From Adiantum capillus-veneris (Eukaryota; Streptophyta; Polypodiopsida; Polypodiales; Pteridaceae), in the NCBI GenBank assembly GCA_014529385.2, contig CM043958.1:156031293-156095292 (forward strand): a stretch of DNA of 64,000 nt. The letters are read 5' to 3'. The notes below the pieces were generated by a model. It was not told the DNA's origin, did not search any database, and saw only the letters and a list, made by a program, of their open reading frames with translations. Both the position numbers and the translations under genes were made by a program. Shown here in pieces: positions 22,029 to 33,131 of the stretch (within the stretch, counting starts at the first letter, position 1; every line of letters begins with the position of its first letter).

Positions 22029-25000
22029 ATGGAGCCCAGTGAAGAACTGTCTATCAACTCATTGTCATTGAGTAGAGAAGCTCAACTTCAGTGCAGAAAA
22101 TTAATGAGGGAATATTGGGCTACTCATAAACGAAAGCAACGTCAGGCAACAGTCAACTTTGTGACGAAAAGCAATATAGGGGATATGGATGAAAGAAAGA
22201 AACGAAGGATATGTCAATTTATGGTACAACACTTTGATACCTTAACCGTGGGAATGGATGCAAGTGGTAGGAAGGAAATCTTTGATGAACTTCTTCAACA
22301 TCCTTGCTTCCTTACTATGCAGAGTAAATCCAAAGAGTTGGAAGCAATTATGCTAAGAAACATCCGCAGCACTTTGAATCATGTGAAGGTCCCAAGATCT
22401 TCAGACGAGTTTTTTGTGAAGAAATCAGCAATGATGATGTTGGTGAATGGTGGAAGCAAGGAGCAAAACACTGACATGAGCATACCGCAAGCTGCCAAGC
22501 TTATGGGGATCCACAAAAGAAACTTATATTCAGCCAAACATCACTTAATAGTGTCAAGTGAATCCGATGGTTCGTTCCCTGCATCTGCGTGTCATAGAGA
22601 TGATACACGGAGAACTCACATCACTCAAACTGTTAAAGACATAGTCTTTCAATTTTGGACGGATGAGACGAGGGTGTCCCCCAACAAGAAAGATGTTTGC
22701 AGTAAGAGACTAGCTAGATGTTCATATGTAAAGCATCCAATCCACCTTCTTGAGGAGCCTCAGGTAATTGATATATATTTTTAGCACTTTTTATTGGTGC
22801 TACAACTCATATTCCTGCTACAAAATTATGTTTCTATACCACTTTTTATTGGTGCTACAACTCATTACTGCCATAACATTATGTTTTTATACTTCTTTTT
22901 ATTAGTGCTACAGCTTGTTTTGGTGTTTTGCACCACTTTCTAGTGGTGCTGCAACATTAAAAAGTGGTGAAACATTACTATACTGGTCTCTAATTGAATC
23001 TGAACCACTTCTAAAATTTGATCAATAGTTCTAAATGTTTTTGAAGCACTTTTACTTGTGTTTCCACACCACTTTATAGTGTCTTTGAACTAGTTTTTAA
23101 TGTTTTGCGGTAGGTTTTAATGTTTAAGAAACAGTTTTTACTAGAAATGCACCAACGCTTCACCGTAAACCCTACAAAGTGGTGTTCACCCACTAAAAGG
23201 TCTTATTTACCCAATGCTAACAGACGTGTTTTACAAACTCGTAGGGGTGTTACAGGTGCAAACGTTTTTGGTGGTGCAACTCACTTTTTCCAAGTGATGT
23301 AGCAGCTTTTAGTCATGGTGCAACAATTATAGTAGTGCCATAGACTTTTTACTACTGCTGCACGAATGGTTCCCACCACCTTATGATGGTAACCAAAACC
23401 ATATTAGTGGAGTTTGAACACATTTTGTTAGTAAACACTTACAAGTGCTGTCACACCACAATGAAGCGGTGGACACAACACTTACAAGTATAAAAACCAC
23501 TTTCACGTGGTGTCTGACCGCATTCAAGTGGTGAGAAGCCACTTTCATGTGCTAAGTCAGTCCATCACTCCATCACTCCATGCAAGTGGTGAGGCACCAC
23601 TCCCAAGTGGTGTGACACCACTTTCAAGTAGTAACTAAAACCTTATCATTGCAATCAAGCAGAAAGTTCCCGCTTTCAAGTGGTTAGACACCGCATTCAA
23701 GTGACAAGAAAACACGTTAAATTGGTGACTGCCCACTTTGAACTAGTTTCTCACCACTCTCAAGTGGTCATCAAGTGGTGAGACACCACTTTGATGTGCA
23801 AAGTACTACGTTAGTCATCACTCCATGCAAGTGGTGAGACACCACTTTCAAGTGGCCGAACACCACATTCCAATGACTTGAATCCGCGTTCAAGTGGTGA
23901 CTGCCCACTTTGAACTAGTTTCACACCATTCTCAAGTGGTCATCAAGTGGTGAGATACCACTTTCAAGTGATAGCTTAAACCTGGTCACTGCAATCAAGC
24001 GGCAAGCTCCCGCTTTCAAGTGGCCAGACACCGCATTCAAGTGACCAGAATCAACGTTCAAGTGGTGACTGCCCACTTTGAAGTAGTTGCTCACTAATTT
24101 CAAGTGGTCATCAAGTGGTGAGACACCACTTTCATGTGCTAAGTCACTACATCAGTCATCACTCCATGCAAGTGATGAGGCACCACTCCCAAGTGGCAAA
24201 ACACCACTTTCAAGTGGTATCTAAAACCTTGTCAAGCAGCAAGTTCCCGCTTTCAAGTGGCCAGAAACCGCATTCAAGTGACCAGAATCCGCGTTCAAGT
24301 GGTTACTGCCCACTTTGAAGTAGTTGCTCACCACTCTCAAGTGGTCATGAAGCACTTTTCACAAGAGCTCCTCCACTTCCAAGTTGTGTTGGACCACTAT
24401 CTAGTTCTGATGCTGGTATGTCACCTAGTATTTTGTCCCTCCCAGCTACTTTTTAAGTGCTAGATTTTAATTGGTGACTGGCCACTTTGAACTAGTCGCT
24501 CACCACTCTAAAGTGGTCATCAAACACTTTTCACAAGAGCTCCTCCACTTTCAAGTTGTGTTGGACTACTATCTAGTGCTAATGCTGGTCTGTCGCCTAG
24601 TATTTTGTCCCTCCCAGCTACTTTTTAAGTGCTAGTTCTGAACTTCCCCGGAACTTTCATGTCCTTACTCACCACTTTTTAATCGTTGCCCACCATATTC
24701 AAGCAGTGCACACCATTTTTTATTGGCGGTTCATCACCGTCAAGTGGTTTGAATTCACTTTTAAGTCATGCCAAACCACTTTTTAGTTACGTTGAATGCG
24801 GTTTCTCACCACTATTAAGTTGTCCTCACACAACCTCTTAATATTCTACCTTTTGTGTATGGTTACTAGTTTCTACACTAATTTGTATTTGTGGTGCATT
24901 ATTTTCACAGGTAAAACAATACTACTGAATGTATCATTACTAGTTTTTAGTGGTGCACACCAGTTTTTAGTGATATAGAATCACTTTTTAATGTTTTGAA

Positions 25001-26945
25001 ACAATTTAACCAGTTTTGAATGCTAAGTTTATTTTTAACATTTGTATACATGTATATTGCAGGTGGAGATTTATTTAAGATTCAAGAAAAAGTATGCAGA
25101 TATTCAGATTTCGCAACGTTGCTTCGAGTCTATGAAACCGTTCTTTGTCTGAAAATTGAGGGATCGCTACACCTGTTGTTGTATTGTGCATGTACAAATG
25201 GTTTTCCTTAAAGAGGTAGTAAATCACATGCGGACTCGAAGTTTTGATCTTCATGGTTCTTGCTCCATGTGCAGCTGCCCTATATGCCTTCATCATGATG
25301 AAGTTGTCAACCACGGATGTCTTGCATACAAAAATGCAAGTATGAACACCACTTCAATGTTGGAGTCTATACTCTGCCCTATACTTGCAGAACATAGTTC
25401 CCATAGCTACCAATGCTTAATGGGAACATGCAATGCATGCGGTGTAGGTAATATTCAGATCTGTCCAAAAGAAGAAGTTGAGCAGAGTAAGAAATTATCT
25501 GTGAAGTTTTTTGAAAATATAGTGGGTGCCACTGGATTAAACAATGAAGCCAAAAAGAGCACTGTGAAAGACATTGTCCACAAGAAAATGCTACCTAGAG
25601 ACCTTTTGCGAGTGTACCAAGACCACTTGAAGAAGTATGTCACTCACAATTTTATATTTAGGTGGCAAGCACAACAGTTCAAGGACTGCATTTCTTTGTT
25701 TCCAGATGATGTGGTTGTCTCCGTCGTTGACTTTGCAGAGAACTACTCCTTCAAGGAGCAAAATGAGATCCAGTCAATGCATTGGTACACTAAGCAGGTC
25801 ACTATCTTTGTCCTGATTACTTATTTCCGCATCGCAATAGGTGCAATAAAGAAGACCATGCACTTTTTTGTCTCAGATGATAAACAACATGACACTTTAT
25901 TTTTGCAGCATGCTTTTCTCTTACATGCTCAATGGTTGAGAGATCAAGGGCTAAGCTTTAAAAAACATTGGGTTTGGTCAGATGGCGCAGCTTCACAATT
26001 TAAAGCAAAGTGACCGTTTTACTTTGTTGCTAGATATTGGAGCCTTACTGGCATGGAAATGAATTGGAATTTTTTTTGCTCATGACATGGAAAGAGGGAA
26101 CATGTTGGGGCTGGGGCTGTCATTAAAAGGGCTCTAACTCATGAGAAATTGAAGCAAAATAGCGTGCGGTTGACTTGTGCAAGTTAATTTGTCTCTTTTT
26201 TGAGAATGCATCTCAGTACTGGAGCAACTACTATGTATGACAAGCAAAAGAGGGAGGTCAGTAGGGTGTTCTGGGAGGTCAAGCTAGGCGATGTTCAGCG
26301 ATCCCATCAATAGGACTGCAAACCATTGAAGGGCTCAAGAGAAATGCTCTGTGTGAATGGGTATTCTGAGAACAACACTTGTGCATTGCGATCAAAACGG
26401 TTGTCATGCTTTTGTTTTCCTTGCAGGCTTGGCCATTGGAGAAAGTGTATGAACAGATCACATGTGGAGACGTGGCAATATCACACTTTGGAGCCACTTG
26501 CTAATGATTCCCAGTCATACGGAGACTCAGACGATGAGGAGTTCCATGGTGCCACTTATGCAGGTCATTATGACTCCTTAAGCGATGCTCTCACACCTGG
26601 AGACAATTTTGCTGTCACTTCTGAAGAGAATAATGAGGAGGCTGTTGACTTCTACATTTTGAAGTGTGTAGTAGCTAAGGGCCTAACAACTAACGAGCAA
26701 ATTGATGCATGGGGCAACAAGATAGAGAAGCATACTTATATGGTCACGGGCCATTGATATAAATCCCTACAAGCAAACTTGTATGAGCTGTGGGATAACA
26801 AGCCAGTAGTTTTCATATATTCCCACTTGATAAGGGCAATAAAGTTCCCTATGGAGACTGTAGTGCTCGATGGCATAGGAGAAGTGTTCGAACTTTCCAA
26901 TGAAAACCATGAGGCAATATACAATAGCATGCCCTTTGAATTGTA
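22029..26945 (+). pseudogene. Transposase gene of the DNA transposon, two coding exons, decayed
   Basis: Exon A 22029-22763 is open from ATG and ends at CAG|GTAATT; exon B starts at 25063 after TATATTGCAG, and phase is kept. Exon A has a basic N-terminus and a helix-turn-helix-like stretch (SIPQAAKLMGIHKRNLYSAK, about residues 164-183). Exon B has Cys-rich motifs (YTCCC, CSMCSCPIC, CLMGTCNAC), then a DDE/RNase H-like core: D in VVDFAENYSF (25729), D in WSDGAASQF (25981) and an HGKR..GAGAVIKR block at 26086. Similar DFAENY/SDGAASQ/HGKG proteins occur as repeats in animal genomes, as I recall. In-frame stops sit at 25150, 26011, 26083, 26185, 26311 and 26755, so the enzyme is dead here. The end near 26945 is approximate. 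Confidence 0.8.
22764..25062. repeat. Intron packed with ACCACTT..AGTGGT palindromes
   Basis: The 2.3-kb intron consists largely of short inverted motifs such as CACCACTTTCAAGTGGT and its variants. From about 23560 they form a higher-order unit: the phrase GCCCACTTTGAA or a close variant recurs near 23731, 23903, 24071, 24308 and 24481, about 170 bp apart with one 237-bp step. These motifs are dense only inside the transposon. Confidence 0.9.
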
Positions 26946-27065
26946 AATCAAATCTGATTTTATATTATCTAGTGAAAGATTGAACAAGATGGAATTGGTG
27001 TAAACGTACGATGGAATTGACATGTTGGTTTTTGAGAATGCTTCACCACTCCCCCCACCCCCCCC

Positions 27066-27440
27066 AAACATCACCACTAAAAAGTGTTGCAGTTTCAGAA
27101 AAACTCAATAAAAATTTACCACTTTTTAGTGGTACTAAAGTGGTTTAGCACCACTAAAAAGTGTTTTAGCCCCACTAAAAAGTGTTGCAGTTTCAGAAAA
27201 ACTCAATAAAAATTTACCACTAAAACTGCAACACTTTTTAGTGGTACTAAAGTGGTTTAGCATGACTAAAAAGTGGTTTAGCCCCACTAAAAAGTGGTTA
27301 AGAATGCTTCACCACTCCCCCCAAAAATCACCATTAAATGGTGTTGCAGTTCCAGAAAAACTGTTGCAATAACATAATAAAAATTTAACCACATTTTAGG
27401 GGTTTAGCACGACTAAAAAGTGGTTCTGAGACAATCAGAA
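27066..27440. repeat. Convergent-gene spacer with 98-bp tandem repeat and palindromes
   Basis: Lies between the 3' ends of the transposase and the phosphatase genes. A unit starting GTTGCAGTTTCAGAAAAACT repeats at 27086 and 27184 (98 bp) with a partial third near 27344. Each unit carries CCACTTTTTAGTGGT-type palindromes. AAAAAGTGTTGCAGTTT near 27180 can pair with AAACTGCAACACTTTTT near 27222. A run of about 18 C (one A) precedes it at 27048. Confidence 0.85.
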
Positions 27441-27589
27441 GTGTAGAGACATGTATAGTGCAGAGACAGTAAAGTGCCAGAACTTCTGTATATTACAAAA
27501 AGTATATTACAACAATTATCCAGAAACGTCTACATATCCACCAAGAATGTACAATATATAACATTTCTGGCACTTCCGGATGTACAAAC

Positions 27590-28484
27590 TCATTCATCTT
27601 CATTTATAACAAATTGCTCAAAGACTAGACTCGAAAGTTCATCTTTGGGATTGTTGATGGGGTTTGCCTTTGTATACTCTAGGGTATTGGGGGTTAGTGC
27701 CCATCTGCACAGCCATGGCAACAGTGTGCGCATGAGGTAATCAGGGTCTTGTTCTTCATCAAGAGGATCAAAGGTGGGTGGACATATACAGTTGTCCCAG
27801 ACATTGCGCAGATTTTTATATCTGGAGTCATCTACCAGCAATGTCCGAGAGGAGTCGTATTCTGGAAACTTGTTCCAAACATGGTAAAGGGGCTTGAAAG
27901 ACACAGGTTCACCTGCAAGGTCTCTTGGAGCTCGAGCAATCTCTTCAAAATACGACCACTTTTCACATTGCCAGTTTGAGAAGAGATCCCTAAAGTAATA
28001 AGTCCTATGTTCCCATATGTCTGGCCAACATGTACTGAGGATATGCTCAATGTTAGTAGCAGTACAAGTGCTCCAAATTATTGCATCTGCTATTTGTCTC
28101 AAATCCCAAACAAATTGCTCAACATCTCTATGGTAGTAGATCCACAACTTCTCGTCCACTCTTTTTAGTTTAACTCTGTCGAAAGCTGGACGTGGAGGGT
28201 GTTTAAGTTGTCCAGTCTTTGGATCACGTTTGGTTACATCTCGTTTCACGAATAGTCCATCGAGATCAAGGATGATGAGCTTTTTAATATTGCAGAAATT
28301 TGAAACAAGATATCCCCATCCAGGGCAGTTTGGCGAAATCTCCTCAATTTCGGGGCAAACTGTTGGTTCCTACAGGGTCTTCCTCTACTTTATCTGGTGT
28401 TACATCTGCATCCTGCTTAGCTGCTATGTCTTCAACCTTCTCATCTGGTTCTTGAACATCTCCAATCCAGCTAAGTTCTGCCAT
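27590..28484 (-). CDS. FCP1/SCP-like HAD-family phosphatase carried by the transposon
   Basis: On the minus strand an ATG at 28484 opens an acidic N-terminus (MAELSWIGDVQEPDEK). After a frame change or small unmarked intron near 28370 it reads IKKLIILDLDGLFV, the HAD motif I with both Asp (DLD). Motif II is IIWSTCTATNIEHI, the Lys of motif III is in SFKPLYHVWNKFPEYD, and motif IV is TLLVDDSRYKNLRN; the frame ends PPTFDPLDEEQDPDYLM..LLPWL and stops at 27590. The order and spacing match the FCP1/NIF phosphatase domain of plants. The last 219 codons are fully open. It lies tail-to-tail with the transposase. It may be a captured host gene or an accessory transposition factor; neither is shown. 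Activity is possible because all four motifs remain. Confidence 0.72.
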
Positions 28485-29963
28485 AGACAAGTAGCATGCC
28501 TTAAAAACCTCAATTAGACTGACATATTAACCTTCTCAAAATACACTTGAAAAGTATACCTTCCAGGCTATTGATTTCCATTTCATTAATTTCCTAAACT
28601 TCTATGGCAACAGTCCACTTGGCAGGAGATACTGGAGAGAAAAAATAAGCTCTACTTGAAGATGCTCATGATGATGTCGGAAAGAACAATACGAGTACAA
28701 TAAATAGACAGTCAATGAACAATATGAGTACAATAAATAGACAATCAATGAGCAATAAACAACTAGTGAACGAAAAATAAAGCCGTCGTTTCATTATCAT
28801 TAAAATGAGGGTACAAAGACAAAATTACAAAGAGGCTACAAGGCACAAAAGGTTAATAGGGACTACAAAAGTTTCTTGCGGGACTTTGGTTTGGGAGGTT
28901 TAAGGTTGGGTGCTTGGAGGTTAGTCTTTTTCCAATCAGATGAAGGCTCCTTGGATTTTTTACCTCCTGGAGTAGGCTCTGGAGGCTCGGATGCAACCTT
29001 AGCTTTTTTCTTTGGTGTGGCGCGCTCTTCAGTGTTGCTCCTCTTTTTCCTACGCCCCAAAATCTCTGCACAAACCTATGAAATAAGAAGTTCTGAGTCC
29101 TCATCATACAAGTTCACTGTTGTATCCTTTTCAATTGGATTCTCAGATGATTTTTCAGCGTCCTCTACGTCCTTGTTAATTGCAGGTTCTGGCTTCAGAG
29201 GCACCTCAGCTGACTCCTTGGATGCGTCACCTTGAGCTCCCACTACATCTGCTCTTTTTTCTGCCTTTTGTTGGTCCGGAGTGTCTTCACCTGCTTGTTT
29301 CTGGGATGCATTCTTATCCCCGCACCCAACACACATGCTATCAATATTGGGCTTGCGTGATGAACCAGCTTGGGAGTGTGCTACATAAAAGACAATGTAA
29401 TAATACTCAATATTAAGTTATGTGAACATTCAAAGAGAAGAATGTTCCACAGAATATTACCAATTCCATCAACAGGAGATCCAAAGATGCCTTCCATTGG
29501 ATCTTTCTCTGCAATTACATGGAGAAAAGAAACAAAATGGTCAAGAAATGAATCTACAATCAGCTTCATATATTAAGGTATAAAAACATCGATTACCTGT
29601 ACCAACATGCTCATCCTTGTTTGCCTCTCCAGGTGCCAGCAGCTTCAAATCATCTTTTAAAGGTTCCTCACATCCATGAAATAGACATTGGCCGGCAGAC
29701 TTACAGGCAGTTACAAAACAAAGTGGGTGATATGGATGTTGACACCGGAGCATGTAGACACCGGTAACAACAGTCTGCATGATAGACATCCCACAAGCAA
29801 CACAATCACCTAACTGCACACAGCTATTGTTCGATCCCAAATGAACAGGCGGCCTGACAGGAAGGATAGGCATTCTTGACTTGAACAAATTAATAATCGT
29901 TTTCACAAATCGAAGATGCCCTGTCGCCACTTCTACTTCCCATAACAAAGTGTCATGCTAACC

Positions 29964-30189
29964 CTGTAAAAAAATAGCACTGCGTACTTTATAAAACAGT
30001 ATAAGTGTTTGTGCATTACTTTCAAGAGTCTTCATCACTTTATGTGGTACCACTTAAGAGTGTTATATAAACACATTTAAGTGGTCTTTTACCATATAAA
30101 ATGGTCTCTAACCATTTTTTCCTAATTAGAGTTTAACCACTTTTAAGTAATATCAACTACTACTAGGTGAATCAATCAAGCTTACATAC
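29964..30189. repeat. Intron of the accessory gene with AGTGGT-type motifs
   Basis: Borders are CAG|GTATGT (minus, at 30190/30189) and TTTTTTTACAG| (at 29964). The intron contains several CACTT..AAGTG and CCACTTTTAAGT motifs of the transposon-wide kind. Confidence 0.75.
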
Positions 30190-31259
30190 CTGTAACTGTG
30201 CTACCTCTTCACCTAGGTTATCGAGATTGTGCACTTCAATATCAAGTCCCATGTCTTTGAGAGCCTCCTTTATGATTTGAATCAAGGTCTCAAGCTTTGC
30301 CATTGCTTCCTCGTTTGGTACAAGCCCAGCCTTATGCAACTTGAGTTCCTCCATATCCTTGTTCATTCTCTCTACGATCTTGGCAGCGCCTCGCATCCAA
30401 CCAACCTGCTCATCTCTCTTTGTCTTTGATTGATCTAAAGCAATTTTTATTGCTTCAAGACATTGCTGCTTCTCTTTTAACTTTTCAGCAGCATTAGCCT
30501 TCATGTTAGAAATAGCTGCTACATCAGCCGTTGGCGCAGAAAATGTAGTCGAGGAAACATTTGACATTCCAAATGTTCCCATCGAGCCAAAGGCCCGCTT
30601 CTTTAGAAATTCCTCCTTAGCCTGCCCTGAAAATTGATGTCCACCTGAGTATGTCTGCCAGTCAAAGCTTGTGCTAGTACTGTCAGTGTAATTAGGCATA
30701 TTTTATGCATTAAATTTCCACTCCCTTCCAAGACATGGACCGTTTGTGGACCTCCATTTCTCCAATTTCCTATTTAAAGTTTTCTGTTGGCGTAACATTT
30801 TGATAACACCTTTGGCATACACAGCCCATGCAACTAAACCTTCAGAATCTTCAACGGCCTTGAACTTCTGCCAAGTAAATCCATGTGCAAAATGCACGCC
30901 TACCTCGTTGTTTGGGGGAGCTCCCTGATATACTTTGTGGTATAGCAGGAGACATTCTTCATACATTTCAGGCCTCAACCCCTTTAAATTCATCTTCTCC
31001 TTTTGGTGGCGCTTGTAAAGACATACACTAATCCACTCCTCATCTGAGAAATCATCCCACATAGGAGCTTCGGATCCTGGCCAACCAAGCATAGCCCATA
31101 TTTGGCATGAAAATCTTCCTTGGTGAAGCAAAATTTTGTTTGAGTGGGTAAGGCCACTCGTGGTACTGTCCACCTCCCTATAAAAACATATAAGAATGCA
31201 TGTTAGTATGTAATGAGCCATAATTAAACTTGTTTTATCAACAATAAGAAGTGGTTGAA

Positions 31260-32510
31260 ATGATTTATGCACCATTCTCAGTGGTACTGCAAAATTTTTA
31301 AGTGGTGGTGTACCACTAAATGGTTCTCAACCACTTAAAACTGGTTAGGTAACACTAAAAAGTCCTGCTACACCACTATTTTCTAGTGATACATCCCCTT
31401 TTGGTGTTTCTTCACCACTTTAAAGTGGTGCTCCAGAACATAAAAGTGGGCTGAACCACTGTTCAGTTGTGCTACACCGATGTGAATTGTTGTACACAGC
31501 TTAAAACTGGTGCTACACTCCTAAAAAGTGGTGCTACACCAATAGAATGTGGTATCTCCTTGTAAAGCTTCATCACTTAAAAGCACTTAACCACCACTTT
31601 TAGCAAAGATGTAGAACGAATGATTATTGCACTTTTGTAAAGCATCACTAAAAAGTGGTTCTACAGCACTGAAAGTGGTTGACCATCACGCACCGCCACT
31701 TAAATGTGATTTGAACCACAAAAAGTGGTGCCCACCACTTTATTGGTGTTTACCACTTTATACCAAATAACGTTCAGGTTAAGAAGCACCACTTTTCAGT
31801 GGTCCTACACACTTTTAAGGTACCGAATAACGTTCTAGTTAAGGAGCACCACTTTATAGTGATGTTCACCACTTTATAGTGGTCTTCACCACTATAAACA
31901 CCACTTAAATGTGATTTGAACCCCAAAAAGTGGTGAGCACCACTTTATTGGTGTTTACCACTTTAAACCAAATAACGTTCAGGTTAAAAAGCACCACTTT
32001 TCAGTGGTTTTACACACTTTTAAGGTACCGAATAATGTTCTAGTTAAGAAGCACCACTTTCTAGTGGTAAAACACCACTAGAAAGTGGTGCTTCTTAACT
32101 AGAACATTATTCGGTACCTTAAAAGTGTGTAAAACCACTGAAAAGTGGTGCACCATCGTGATGCTTCGCTTAAAAGTGATGCTTCACCACAAAATAGTTA
32201 GGGTTTTCCACTGGAAAGTGATGCACCCATTGTATCGCCAGTTTTTACTAGAACCTTACCTCTTTTTAGTGTTGCCCAGCACTTTAAAGTGGTCCAGTAT
32301 CACTTTTAAGAGATGGTGCACCATATCAACATAACTATGTAGTGATGCAACCATGGTTTCTGCCCAACTTTAAAGGGTGGTGCAGGTCAACATAGCCTAT
32401 CAGTGGTGCTGTACCCATAAAAAGTGGGGTTCACCCACTTGATATTTACTAGTGGTGTGCACACTACTTTTTCCTAATAAAGCAACACTTTAATTGAATC
32501 CATGGGGGAA
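31260..32510. repeat. Right-hand array of ACCACTT..AGTGGT palindromes
   Basis: An intron-sized region of the minus-strand gene filled with the same palindromic motif as 22764-25062, here mostly with A/T centres. A ~207-bp unit recurs: CCAAATAACGTTCAGGTTAA at about 31764 and 31973, and CCGAATAA(C/T)GTTCTAGTTAA at about 31823 and 32027. Confidence 0.9.
31991..32151. repeat. Perfect 78-bp inverted repeat with 5-base spacer
   Basis: Left arm 31991-32068 and right arm 32074-32151 are exact reverse complements over 78 bp with AAAAC between. The arms start GCACCACTTTTCAGTGG and end CTAGTGGT. An RNA copy would fold into a long perfect hairpin. Confidence 0.95.
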
Positions 32511-33039
32511 ATACCTGCATCTAACCTGCTGAACATTTTGCTTCTTAGGTGTACCCTTGGGGGACTCGGAAGTTCTTTTTGTAGCATGCATGTGCAAAAA
32601 ATTCAGAAATTTTACAAGACATAAAACCAATTTTAGAAATGCATGCATGATGCATCTAACCTGTTTTGATAGGCGACTCCTACGTAGAGCTCTTTCCCTT
32701 CCTAGGTGTACCCTTGTTAGAGTCTGAAGGTCCTTTTGTAGCCTGGTTCTTCATCCTGAAAAAATCACAAATGCCACATAGATACAAGATCAATAGTTAA
32801 ATGCATTCATGCTTGAACCTGCATGATGCATTCATGCTTGAACCTACATGATGCATTCGTATAAGCATGCACACACAATTGATAAAATCTGCATTCATGC
32901 TTCAAGCTGCATGATGCATTCTTATAAAGCATTCACAAGGGTGATCAATTAGATGTGCACAATGCATATACATTCCAGAAATAAATTCTAAACTTACACA
33001 TGCATCATTAATAGTTACAATCCATGATTATCTTGCCAC

Positions 33040-33131
33040 CCAACAGAGGGCAGAACATATCGCCATGGGTTGAACCTGGGTCCTTACGCACCCACCCATT
33101 CATTTTAACCACTAGGCCAAGCCCCCTTTGG
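33040..33131 (-). mobile_element. 92-bp tRNA-derived SINE with 12-bp target duplication
   Basis: On the minus strand it has a Pol III A box (TGGCCTAGTGG) and a B box (GGTTCAACCC) about 40 bp apart, as in tRNA genes. TTATCTTGCCAC occurs on both sides, at 33028-33039 and 33132-33143, as a target-site duplication. There is no poly(A); the 3' end is CTCTGTTGG. A functional tRNA is unlikely because no convincing cloverleaf with paired acceptor stem is seen. It sits inside the DNA transposon near its right end. Confidence 0.75.

Noticed and set aside
22764-25062. CRISPR-like regular repeats
   Set aside because: The short palindromes have variable centres and irregular spacing, lie in a plant transposon intron, and there are no cas genes or unique equal-length spacers.
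28876-29235. Plus-strand frame opposite the basic tail of the accessory gene
   Set aside because: The minus strand has intron borders in phase and plausible domain content; the plus frame has neither.
33058-33126. Functional tRNA gene
   Set aside because: A and B boxes are present, but acceptor and anticodon stems do not pair well, and the 12-bp flanking duplication indicates a SINE insertion.
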